From Tritonibacter scottomollicae (GTDB lineage: Bacteria > Pseudomonadota > Alphaproteobacteria > Rhodobacterales > Rhodobacteraceae), in the NCBI RefSeq assembly GCF_003003215.1, contig NZ_PVUF01000022.1, forward strand, positions 1-36,595: a stretch of 36,595 nt of DNA, read 5' to 3'. The notes beneath the pieces were generated by a model, which was given only the letters and a program-made list of their open reading frames with translations, was not told the DNA's origin and did not search any database. The translations under genes and the position numbers were made by a program. Below, one piece after another: positions 24,716 to 32,891 of this stretch. How positions within the stretch are numbered: the first letter of the stretch is position 1; every line of letters starts with the position of its first letter.

Positions 24716-25006
24716 TCACTGTTGGGGCAATGGCAGGCACCCAGGCAGGCCCGCGGGCAGGACAAGCCAGGCCCCGCTGCCGTAGAGTGCGCGCGCGACC
24801 CCTGACTGGTCAGAGGCAAGTGTGACACTGTAGGAGGAAGCCGCAATGATCGACGTGGTGTCGGGCAGGTCATTCAGAAGCGCCGCGCTGGGTAAGAGCA
24901 CCACATATGCTGGTGCATCATCCGTGAGGAGCGCGATTATAACAAGGATGGACATCCAGCCAACCAAGAGCAGGGGCAAGGCGCGCGCAAGTGACTTAAT
25001 AGTCAT
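24716..25006 (-). CDS. Small membrane protein of unknown function
   Basis: 96 residues with one strong transmembrane segment (LARALPLLLVGWMSILVIIA, about residues 6-25) and a second weaker hydrophobic run near the middle. No family is recognised. Its start overlaps the end of the 350-residue gene by 11 bases, which supports it as a real, co-translated member of the four-gene operon. Confidence 0.6.
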   Translation of the reverse strand: MTIKSLARALPLLLVGWMSILVIIALLTDDAPAYVVLLPSAALLNDLPDTTSIIAASSYSVTLASDQSGVARALYGSGAWLVLPAGLPGCLPLPQQ

Positions 25007-26048
25007 GGATATGCTCCAGCGTCAGGCTGGTCTGCTCCATCTGCCGCAGTCGCTGCATGAGTTCGGTGACGTCTAGCGTGATCAGGTGACGATAGTCATC
25101 AAACCCCTGTCGTTGTCGGCTGAGAAGCGATCCTGGTTCGCCAGGCTGATCGGAGATCGCGGTGAGAAGGATGTCGTCATTCCCGGCGATTTCGATCACG
25201 TCGATGCCATCGCTCGCCATTCTCATCAGAAGCCGGGTAAGGGCGCGATAACGCGGTGTTTCGATTTCGATCCCCTCGGGGCGCGCCTTGATCACCGTGA
25301 CACCGTCATAGCGCGCGAACTGTGTCGGGGAGGCGCCGGTAACGATCATTCGCAGTGTCACTTCATCCTGTCCAACCTGGGCCACAGCCTGCGCGATCAC
25401 ATCGGCATATGCCGCCTTGGCCCGGTATTCCAAACCCAGCGCCAGTCGGCGTTCCGTGTCTCGCAGCGCCGCGGTGGACTGGGCCCGGAGCGCCTCGGCG
25501 TCCGCACGAAAAGACCATTTATACCAGGGCACTTGCTGCAGGAACGCTGCATACTCTGCCGCCTGTCGCGCGGACAGCTTGTCGAGTGGGGTAGGGCGCG
25601 GGCCGCGCAACCAGGCGAACAGCCGCCCCAGTGTTTCTTCGTAGGCGGCCTTTAGCGCCAGTTCCGCAGTGAAACTTGTGCCGATCACATACACCATCTG
25701 CTTTGTGCCGCGATCAATTTCGCCATGGGCGGAGGCTTCGCCGGTGATGGCGCAGAGGGAGGTCCAGAAGCCGCCGATGCTGCGCAAGTAGCTGTAATCG
25801 TGGGGATCCCCGTCGCGCAAAACCTCGGCATAGTCTTCATAGGCGTGGACAATGTACCACTCCGGATAGGTCATGAGGCTGCGCGTTTCGGGACGGTGGT
25901 GCGCCGGGGCTATCAACGCCGCATAGGGCTGAGGGCGGGCGTCGCTCTGGCACATGGTTTCGACATAGGCCACGGGCGCGCCGAGGCCGAGCACCAGAAC
26001 CAGGCAAATTACGATCAGCCGCCTGAACCATCTCCACACTGAGTTCAC
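24996..26048 (-). CDS. Membrane-anchored protein of unknown function
   Basis: 350 residues. One N-terminal transmembrane anchor (LIVICLVLVLGLGAPVAYVE, about residues 11-30) is followed by a periplasmic domain rich in helices, including TYPEWYIVHAYEDYAEVLRD, SYLRSIGGFWTSLCAITG and PWYKWSFRADAEALRAQS. I recognise no named domain, though the YPEWYIVH-xEDYA block and the conserved aromatic positions look like a conserved protein of proteobacteria. It shares the ATGA overlap with the upstream four-helix protein and overlaps the small downstream gene, so it belongs to the FAD-oxidase operon. A helper or partner for that oxidase is possible. Confidence 0.78.
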   Translation of the reverse strand: MNSVWRWFRRLIVICLVLVLGLGAPVAYVETMCQSDARPQPYAALIAPAHHRPETRSLMTYPEWYIVHAYEDYAEVLRDGDPHDYSYLRSIGGFWTSLCAITGEASAHGEIDRGTKQMVYVIGTSFTAELALKAAYEETLGRLFAWLRGPRPTPLDKLSARQAAEYAAFLQQVPWYKWSFRADAEALRAQSTAALRDTERRLALGLEYRAKAAYADVIAQAVAQVGQDEVTLRMIVTGASPTQFARYDGVTVIKARPEGIEIETPRYRALTRLLMRMASDGIDVIEIAGNDDILLTAISDQPGEPGSLLSRQRQGFDDYRHLITLDVTELMQRLRQMEQTSLTLEHIHDY

Positions 26049-26455
26049 TTTGTCTCACCTGAGTTTCGCAGCCCGGCCCAGACGGCCACCCCTCCGAGCG
26101 CCAGATGCGGCAGGTTGGCGAGGACGCGGCGAACCGACAGGTCCATGCCGAGCGACCCATTGGTAAAGATCCCAAGGTCGAGATATCCGTAGCCTGTGAA
26201 AAACCCAAAGACACCGTCCCCGAGATAGGCAAACCCGAACAGGATCAAGAAGCTCCGCGCCGCGCGGTGGGACAGCAAACCTGCCACAAGCGCCCAGAGG
26301 GCGGAGGCCACATGCAGCGCGTCATCGTAGATATCGAGCGCAAAAATGCCGAATGCCAGGCCAGCCTCGTCGGTCAGACCGGGGATGTAGTTCAGGGACG
26401 CGGCGATCATCAACGCCACGAAATACCCCAGCGAGAGTTTTTGCAGAATGGTCAT
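26045..26455 (-). CDS. Small four-helix integral membrane protein (DUF4383-like)
   Basis: 136 residues with about four hydrophobic helices (around 8-27, 46-63, 68-85, 110-130) and short polar loops. The last helix, NLPHLALGGVAVWAGL, resembles the end of DUF4383 proteins, whose function is unknown. The start codon overlaps the stop of the FAD-oxidase gene (ATGA), and the stop overlaps the next start in the same way. Such a protein could carry electrons to, or anchor, the oxidase, but no cofactor-binding residues are evident. Confidence 0.72.
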   Translation of the reverse strand: MTILQKLSLGYFVALMIAASLNYIPGLTDEAGLAFGIFALDIYDDALHVASALWALVAGLLSHRAARSFLILFGFAYLGDGVFGFFTGYGYLDLGIFTNGSLGMDLSVRRVLANLPHLALGGVAVWAGLRNSGETK

Positions 26456-27939
26456 ATCAAATCCAGATAGCTGTCCCAGAGAGTGTTGCGGAGGACAAGT
26501 TGCGGGTCCAGTCTCCGTTTGTCTTGCGCGAATACCTCGGCTTTGGGATAGGAGGCAACAAACTGCTCCACCGTCGCATGGGGGCGGTAGGGCAGGTAAT
26601 ATGCACCACCTATCGCGACGATCCGGTCAATCAGCGCTCTGGTCATCCGGGCCATGTCGGCCTCTGCGCGATGTGTCAGTTCCTGGCTGAAGGACATGAC
26701 AGCTGCGATCCGCGGCTCTGTCGCATACGACAGCGTGCTTTGATCGTCCTGCGCGACGTAGCGCAGAGTCACGTTCAGAAACTCCTGATAGGAGGCAGGT
26801 ATCACCTCGCGGCATGCCTCCAGAAAGCCGTCGAACGCGTCAAAGCCCACGAAATATTCATGCAGGATATCAGTGCGATCAGGGTCACGGTCGTCCAGCG
26901 TGACGACAGGTTCATTGATGAGTGTGTTCCGGGTCGCATCTCCCGCCCCGAGCATTGGTCCAAGGCGGGTTTCGTTCCACCAGCGGAACGATTTGAAGGC
27001 CTCGTCGCCCAGCTGCGCCCGGTATAGTCGGCTCGCGGCATGGGACATCCAGCCAGAGCCGGCGGCGGCGGGCAAATCCAACTGATCCTGGGTTTCGCGA
27101 TAGCTGACCAGCAGGGCCTTCTGAAAGAAGTTGGCGCGTTCCACGTTGAGGCGGCCGTAGGCCATAGTCACGGAGGGATCTTCGATGGCCTCGCGAAAGG
27201 CGCTGGCAAATGCGCTGGCGTCCAGCACATCGAAGGTCGGGGTCAGGCGGGTGTTTTTCACCATCTCCACGTCCAGATCGACGATGACACCAATCAGTCC
27301 GTAACCGCCCATGGCCATGTTGAAAAGCTCTGCATTCTCGGACGGCGAGCAAGTCACCAGATCGCCCGATGGCAAGATCATCCGCAGCGCACGCACGGTG
27401 GATCCCATCGGCCCGAAGGGCACAGGCCAGCCATGGGCGTTCACGGAGAATGTCGCGGCCGCACCGAAATCGTTGTTGGATTGCATGACCTTTGGCGACC
27501 AGCCCTGAGGATCGAGCGCGGAGATCACCTGCGACCATCGTGCACCGGCATGGACCCGGTAGATACCGTTGGAGCTATCAATCTCGACTGACCCATTGTC
27601 GAAAGTGACAGCGGTGCCCTCACACGGGATCGCTTGTCCTCCCATCGAATGACGCGCGGCGCCGACGTTGAGCGGTCTCCCCTCGGTCCTCGCCTGCACC
27701 AATTCGGCGCGGATTGAGGACACCAATGCCTCTCCGGCGTCGTCCTGCATCACCAGATGTTTGTGGATCGGGGTGGCCGACAGCCCACTAGCATCATTCA
27801 GTATATTCTGCCCGGTTGGTACCGGGATGCGCGCCGTGCCGTCGTATACGGGCAGGTTGGGGCTCAACCAACGTGACAGGCCCCAACCGGCAGCGCCGCC
27901 TATTGCGAGCAGTGCCGCTCTTCTGGACAGTGATCTCAT
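26452..27939 (-). CDS. FAD-linked oxidoreductase (PCMH/D-arabinono-lactone-oxidase-like), Tat-type signal
   Basis: 495 residues from ATG 27937-27939, preceded by a GGGAGAG ribosome site; a longer frame upstream lacks family match. The start MRSLSRRAALLAIGGAAGWG has a twin-arginine-like motif (SRRAAL) and a hydrophobic core, so export is likely. The FAD-binding PCMH domain covers about 60-250, with LNVGAARHSMGGQ (possible flavin-linking His), VHAGARWSQVISALD, and SVNAHGWPVPFGPMGSTVRA. The C-terminal half resembles that of aldonolactone and alditol oxidases. Substrates of this branch are sugars or sugar lactones; here it is unknown. It heads an operon of four overlapping genes that all have membrane or export signals, which suggests a periplasmic sugar-like oxidation system. 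Confidence 0.85.
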   Translation of the reverse strand: MRSLSRRAALLAIGGAAGWGLSRWLSPNLPVYDGTARIPVPTGQNILNDASGLSATPIHKHLVMQDDAGEALVSSIRAELVQARTEGRPLNVGAARHSMGGQAIPCEGTAVTFDNGSVEIDSSNGIYRVHAGARWSQVISALDPQGWSPKVMQSNNDFGAAATFSVNAHGWPVPFGPMGSTVRALRMILPSGDLVTCSPSENAELFNMAMGGYGLIGVIVDLDVEMVKNTRLTPTFDVLDASAFASAFREAIEDPSVTMAYGRLNVERANFFQKALLVSYRETQDQLDLPAAAGSGWMSHAASRLYRAQLGDEAFKSFRWWNETRLGPMLGAGDATRNTLINEPVVTLDDRDPDRTDILHEYFVGFDAFDGFLEACREVIPASYQEFLNVTLRYVAQDDQSTLSYATEPRIAAVMSFSQELTHRAEADMARMTRALIDRIVAIGGAYYLPYRPHATVEQFVASYPKAEVFAQDKRRLDPQLVLRNTLWDSYLDLI

Positions 27940-28192
27940 CAATTCATCTCTCCCGCTGCCGGAGTGTGAAGGGACAGGACAGCAATTGAATGTGTGTTTT
28001 GTAAAATGGTTCCCGGCGTTTCGGACCGGGATCGTGATCAACTCAGCTCAGTGTATGACGAGCCGTAGTCTGAGGATCAATGCCGTTTGCATCGCAAAGG
28101 GGCGTATTGCTCGGTCGGTTTGATCGTGGAGTGTACTTGTATTGTCAGCTTCGGCGGTTGCCATCACCAGCCCGCAGGCGGAGTGTGTGTTT

Positions 28193-28218
28193 CCGGCGCG
28201 CCAGTGAAGGCGCACCGG
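28193..28218 (-). terminator. Stem-loop after the RND permease gene
   Basis: CCGG-C-GCGCC (28193-28202) pairs with GGCGC-A-CCGG (28209-28218), ten positions with one mismatch, around a 6-nt loop. It lies just downstream of the RND stop and probably ends the efflux operon; no T-tract is seen. Confidence 0.5.
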
Positions 28219-28225
28219 ATTGTGG

Positions 28226-31200
28226 TCAGACAGCGCCGATATCGACACCCGTCAGCTTGCGCGTAATCCGCATGATCAGGACGTAGAATGCAGGAACCAT
28301 GAAAATTCCAAGGAAGGTGGAAGCCACCATCCCGCCGATTACCCCGATACCGATGGCGTTTTGCGATGCTGCCCCTGCGCCGGTTGCAAGGGCGAGGGGC
28401 AGCACCCCGAGTATGAACGTCAAAGCGGTCATCAGGATCGGGCGCAACCGTAGACGGGCCGCTTCGATTGCGGCATCGGCAATGGTCATGCCGGTGCGCC
28501 GCAGATCCTCTGCAAATTCCACGATCAGGATGGCGTTTCGTGCCGCGAGTCCGATCGTGGTCAGCATACCCACCTTGAAGTAGACGTCATTCGACTGACC
28601 AAAGATCCAGGCTGCAAACAGCGCTCCGAGAATGCCCACCGGCACCGCCAGCATCACCGCTAGCGGGATCGACCAGCTCTCGTAGAGAGCGGCCAGTGCC
28701 AGAAAGACGACCAGCGCGGAGATTGCGTAGAGGATCGGTGCCTGATCGCCGGATTGGCGTTCCTGATAGCTGAGGCCGGTCCAGGCCGCCGCGTATCCTC
28801 CGTCCAGGTCGGCCACCAATGCCTCCATCTCCGCCATTGCCGTGCCAGAGCTGTAGCTGCTCCCCGGCGATCCGGAAATCTGCAGGGCTGAGGTTGCGCC
28901 GTAGCGTTCCAGCGTGGGGGCGACGGGCTCCCAGGAGGTGGACATGAAGGCCGAGAATGGCACCATTTCTCCGGCGGCGTTGCGCGCATACCAGTCAAAG
29001 ACGTCTTCGGTCTGCATGCGGTAGGGTGCATCGCCCTGCACGATGACCGGGCGCAATGCTGCGCCAAGCTCGAAATCATTGACCTCGGATCCTGCGAAGA
29101 TCACGGACAACATGCCGTTGACCTCGGACAAGGTCAGGCCGAAACTCTCGGCCTTGGCACGATCAATCGTGATTTTCAGGGCGCTGTCCTTCTCGGTGCC
29201 ATTGGCGCTGAGGTTGACCACGCGATCGCTCTGCTCGGCATTTGCGACCAATTGTTCCGCTGCAGCCTGAAGGGCGTCGGAGCCGGCGCCGGACTGGTCG
29301 ACCAGATACATCTCAAAGCCACCACTGTTGCCGAGCCCTCGAATGGCCGGGGGTTGCAGGACGAAGATCTGCCCGTCTCGCAGCTGACTGAAGGCAATAT
29401 TGGCCCGTTGCGCCACTTGTGCGGCTGCGAGTTGGGCCTGTCCGTCACGCTCGTCAAAGCTTTTGAGTTTTACAAAAACCATGGCGCGGTTCTGCCCACT
29501 GCCGGAAAAGCCGAACCCCAATGCGGCAAACGTGCTTTCCACCGCATCGGCTTCGTCCGTCAGGAAGAACGCCTCCAGTTTTTCCACGGTTGCGGTCGTC
29601 TGCGCGGTTGTCGCCCCCTCGGGAAGCGTGACGACGGTCAGAAGCACGCCCTGATCCTCGGTCGGGATGAAGGATGTGGTGAGACGATTGTTCACCATAT
29701 AGGCCCCGACCAACACCGCAACGAGGGCGAGCGGCATCAATACTGGCATCCGCAGCGTGCCTTTGACCCCAGCGCCGTACCCGGTGATGCCGCGATTGAC
29801 GAGCGCATTGAACCACCGGAAGGGGGCGAAACGAGGTTCGCCTTCCTTTGGCTTCAGAAGGCGGGCAGACATTGGTGGCGACAGGATGATCGCAACGCAG
29901 AGGGACAATGTCATCGCTGTGACCATGGTGACAGAGAACTGGCGGTAGATCACCCCGGTGGACCCGCCGAAAAACGCCATCGGCAAGAAGACCGCCGCGA
30001 GTACCACGTTGATCCCCAGCAGTGCAGAGGTGATTTGCCCCATGCTCTTCTGGGTCGCTTCACGTGAGGACAGGCCTTCGTCCTCCATCAGGCGTTCAAC
30101 GTTTTCCACCACCACAATGGCATCATCAACCAGCAGTCCGATCGCGAGCACCATGGCGAACATGGTCAGGGTATTGATGGAGAAGCCACCGATCTGCAGG
30201 ACGGCAAATGTCCCGAGCAAAACCACCGGCACGGCGATCAGCGGGATCAGCGTTGCCCGCCAGCTTTGCAGGAACAGCAACAGCACCAGAAACACCAGAA
30301 CGACCGCTTCTATCAGCGTGTGGTAGACCTGTTCGATCGACAACTCGACAAAGGGCGAAGTGTCATAGGCGATTTCGAACTCGACGCCCTCTGGCAGGGA
30401 GGGGGCAAGGCGATCCAGTGTCGCGCGCACCGCGGCGGCCGTGTCCACCGCGTTTGCACCCGTGGCGAGGTTCACGCCGAACCCAGTCGCGTTCTTGCCG
30501 GAAAAACGCGAGTCGCCGCCGTAGCTCTCCTGGCCGATCTCCACGCGCGCCACATCTGCCAGATGCACAGTTCCGCCGCTTTCATCGGCCTTGAGCAGGA
30601 TCTGCTCAAATTCCTCGACGGTGGTCATCTGGCTCTGTGCCGTGATCGTGGCGTTGAACTGCTGACCCGTGAGAGTCGGCTGGCTGCCGAGGGAGCCGAC
30701 CGAAACGGTGGTGTTCTGTTCTTCGACTGCGCCGACCACGTCCTGTGGCGTCAGCTGGAACCGGGCCAGGGCAATGGGGTCTAGCCAGATCCGCATGGCA
30801 TAGCCGGAACCAAAGATGCTGACGCCGCCGACCCCCTCAGTGCGTTGGATCGGTCCTTCGACCTGTTCAGATAGGATGTTGCCGAGCTGGACGGTGGAGT
30901 ATTGTCCATTCTCTGCCACGATGGCACCGACCAGCAGGATGGAGGACGAGGATCGCGAAACGGTCACGCCCTGAGTGCGCACAGCGGTCGGCAGCTGGCC
31001 CTCGACTTGCGACACCTTGGTCTGGACCTCGTTCTGCGCGTCGATCGGCTCGACGCTCTCATCAAAGGTAATCTGGATGGACGCCGACCCCTCGGAGGAG
31101 CGCGCGGTCATATAGATCATGCCGTCCAGGCCGGTCATAGCATCCTCGATGACCCGCGTGACGGAGTTCTCCACCGCCTCGGCCGTGGCACCGTTGTAGC

Positions 31201-31342
31201 TGGCTGAAACCCGAACCGTGGTGGGGGCGATCTCCGGATACTGCGCCACGGGCAGGGTCAGCGCGGACCATGTCCCGATGAGCATGGTCATGAGGGCGAG
31301 CACCCATGCAAAGACTGGGCGCTTGATAAAGAAGAGACCCAT
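28226..31342 (-). CDS. RND efflux pump permease (HAE-1/AcrB family)
   Basis: 1038 residues, the usual length. The start FFIKRPVFAWVLALMTMLIG, AQYPEIAPTTVRVSASYNGA, the TM4 proton-relay pair D406/D407 in IGLLVDDAIVVVENVERLM and the PAF-rich loops all match the AcrB/MexF type. Twelve membrane helices and two large periplasmic loops are expected. It exports hydrophobic or amphiphilic compounds with the proton gradient, together with the adaptor encoded just upstream (three bases apart) and an outer-membrane channel that is not in the window. The pair is divergent from the reductive-dehalogenase-like gene. Confidence 0.93.
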   Translation of the reverse strand: MGLFFIKRPVFAWVLALMTMLIGTWSALTLPVAQYPEIAPTTVRVSASYNGATAEAVENSVTRVIEDAMTGLDGMIYMTARSSEGSASIQITFDESVEPIDAQNEVQTKVSQVEGQLPTAVRTQGVTVSRSSSSILLVGAIVAENGQYSTVQLGNILSEQVEGPIQRTEGVGGVSIFGSGYAMRIWLDPIALARFQLTPQDVVGAVEEQNTTVSVGSLGSQPTLTGQQFNATITAQSQMTTVEEFEQILLKADESGGTVHLADVARVEIGQESYGGDSRFSGKNATGFGVNLATGANAVDTAAAVRATLDRLAPSLPEGVEFEIAYDTSPFVELSIEQVYHTLIEAVVLVFLVLLLFLQSWRATLIPLIAVPVVLLGTFAVLQIGGFSINTLTMFAMVLAIGLLVDDAIVVVENVERLMEDEGLSSREATQKSMGQITSALLGINVVLAAVFLPMAFFGGSTGVIYRQFSVTMVTAMTLSLCVAIILSPPMSARLLKPKEGEPRFAPFRWFNALVNRGITGYGAGVKGTLRMPVLMPLALVAVLVGAYMVNNRLTTSFIPTEDQGVLLTVVTLPEGATTAQTTATVEKLEAFFLTDEADAVESTFAALGFGFSGSGQNRAMVFVKLKSFDERDGQAQLAAAQVAQRANIAFSQLRDGQIFVLQPPAIRGLGNSGGFEMYLVDQSGAGSDALQAAAEQLVANAEQSDRVVNLSANGTEKDSALKITIDRAKAESFGLTLSEVNGMLSVIFAGSEVNDFELGAALRPVIVQGDAPYRMQTEDVFDWYARNAAGEMVPFSAFMSTSWEPVAPTLERYGATSALQISGSPGSSYSSGTAMAEMEALVADLDGGYAAAWTGLSYQERQSGDQAPILYAISALVVFLALAALYESWSIPLAVMLAVPVGILGALFAAWIFGQSNDVYFKVGMLTTIGLAARNAILIVEFAEDLRRTGMTIADAAIEAARLRLRPILMTALTFILGVLPLALATGAGAASQNAIGIGVIGGMVASTFLGIFMVPAFYVLIMRITRKLTGVDIGAV

Positions 31343-31345
31343 GTC

Positions 31346-32533
31346 TTAGCCCTCGTCGCTGTCGTCAGCGGCTTGTTCGGTCACGACGCCGGTATCGGAG
31401 ATATTGACCGGGACGGTCTTCAACGACGCGCCATCGCGCATGGATGTCAGCCCATCTACAATCAGCGCCTCGCCTGCGGAAATGCCGTCGGTGACGATCC
31501 ATGCATTCTTGTAGCTGCCGTGTTCGGTCAGTTCGCGCTGTTCGGCGATATCATCCACTGCGACAAATGCGGTCAGGGTGCCATCAGCAGCCCGGGCCGT
31601 TGCGCCCTGTGGGACAAGCACGGCGCGCGTTGTGCCCAACTCGATCTTCACCCGCAGGAATTGACCAGGCAACAAGCGCCGCTCCGGGTTGTCAAAGCGG
31701 ATGCGGAATTCGAACGTCCCGGTGGTGGTGGATACCCGGGTGCCGGGCGACTCCAACGTGCCTTTCTGGTCGTACTGCGCCCCATTCTCAAGCGTCAGGC
31801 TGAGGTCGAGGTCTTCACCACGCTCCAACGTTCCGCCCTCGATCATGGCGCGAACCTCGGCGAGGCGTTTGCTGGACTCTTCAACATCAATGTAGATCGG
31901 ATCAAGCCGGGTGACCGTCGTCAGCGCATCTGACTGGTTGGCGGTCACCACCGCGCCGACCGAGACGTTGGGCACTTCGGCGATGCCTGTGATAGGGCTT
32001 TGAATTTCTGTGCGTTGGAGATTGAGCTGTGCGATTTTCAGTGCGGCACGGGAAGAGCTGAGCTCTGCCTTGTTTTGCAACACGGCAACCCGTGCGGTTT
32101 CCACGTCCTCGATGGTGACCCCGGTGCCTTGCAGCCGCTCGTAGCGCGACAGGGTGGCCTCGGCTGCCGTCACCGCCGCTTTGGCGCGGGCAACTTCGGC
32201 TTCGGCTGCGGCCACATCAACCTCGAAAGTGTCCCCCTCGATGCGGAACAGGACATCGCCTTTTTCGACCTTGCGCCCGGCTTCATATATAATGTCGCGA
32301 ATGGTGCCATCCACACGGGGCCGAATGTCCACTTCTTCATAGGCGACGGCGCGGCCGGGCAAGGTGACGGAATAGGGTACCTGTGCTTCTTTCAGCAGAA
32401 TGATACCGGCGGCGATAGGGCCGCCCCTGCCCGGTGTCGGTTGTGCTGCGGCGGGCAGGGTCATCAACAGGGTAATGGCGCCCGCACTGATCCAATTCAA
32501 TGCTGCGGGGAAGCGGGGTGACGAATAGGCCAT
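31346..32533 (-). CDS. RND efflux pump periplasmic adaptor (membrane-fusion protein)
   Basis: 395 residues from ATG 32531-32533; the frame runs further up but the preferred start gives a normal signal peptide (LNWISAGAITLLMTLPAAAQ). The first lipoyl half YEEVDIRPRVDGTIRDIIYE with EAGRKVEKGDVLF, a coiled-coil hairpin about 100-190 rich in Ala/Glu (VDVAAAEAEVARAKAAVTAA), and the barrel TNGxVAVV-like section match the AcrA/MexE family. No lipobox is seen, so it is held by the signal anchor or is soluble. It is the first gene of the pump operon. Confidence 0.92.
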   Translation of the reverse strand: MAYSSPRFPAALNWISAGAITLLMTLPAAAQPTPGRGGPIAAGIILLKEAQVPYSVTLPGRAVAYEEVDIRPRVDGTIRDIIYEAGRKVEKGDVLFRIEGDTFEVDVAAAEAEVARAKAAVTAAEATLSRYERLQGTGVTIEDVETARVAVLQNKAELSSSRAALKIAQLNLQRTEIQSPITGIAEVPNVSVGAVVTANQSDALTTVTRLDPIYIDVEESSKRLAEVRAMIEGGTLERGEDLDLSLTLENGAQYDQKGTLESPGTRVSTTTGTFEFRIRFDNPERRLLPGQFLRVKIELGTTRAVLVPQGATARAADGTLTAFVAVDDIAEQRELTEHGSYKNAWIVTDGISAGEALIVDGLTSMRDGASLKTVPVNISDTGVVTEQAADDSDEG

Positions 32534-32598
32534 GTATGTCCTTGATACTGTGAAGGCGGCGTCGCGCAGACGGTCTGTATTTTGTACGCTTGGGGTGT

Positions 32599-32630
32599 GG
32601 AATTCTGTCGCCTGAGTGGCGTGAAATTCC
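32599..32630. promoter_or_regulatory. Inverted repeat upstream of the efflux operon
   Basis: Outer arms GGAATT/AATTCC (6 bp) and inner arms CGCC/GGCG (4 bp, 5-nt loop) are separated by a small asymmetric bulge, 32 nt in all. It lies about 66 bases before the adaptor start. It could be an operator for a local repressor or a leader hairpin. Confidence 0.35.
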
Positions 32631-32771
32631 ATGCCTAGGGCTGTTATCGGAAACGGTTCAAATTTCTCCAACCATATCAGGGTGCTGTACACAAGCCTAT
32701 GACAGTTCTGCACAGAATACGTGCCGAACGGCCGTCGCCTAGGCTGCCAAACTCACGACGCGATGGTTGCG

Positions 32772-32790
32772 CGTGCCACTTGGCGGCACG
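32772..32790. repeat. Short inverted repeat upstream of the dehalogenase-like gene
   Basis: CGTGCC (32772-32777) and GGCACG (32785-32790) with a 7-nt loop, about 100 bases before the start. It is a possible regulator site; a chance repeat is equally likely. Confidence 0.25.
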
Positions 32791-32891
32791 AGCAAGCTGT
32801 TATTCCTGCAGACGTCAGGGCGTGGCTCTAGCATGTCCGATGGTGCGACCCAGTCGTCGCCGTCCGCCACAGCCGTTCCAGGAGAGCCAGC

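Larger units (their letters stand above)
32534..32891. other. Divergent promoter region between pump and dehalogenase-like gene
   Basis: This 358-base gap holds no supported gene. It should carry promoters for both sides. Two hairpin-like sequences are seen (32599-32630 and 32772-32790). The GGAGAG ribosome site for the dehalogenase-like gene is at its right end (32880-32886). Confidence 0.6.
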
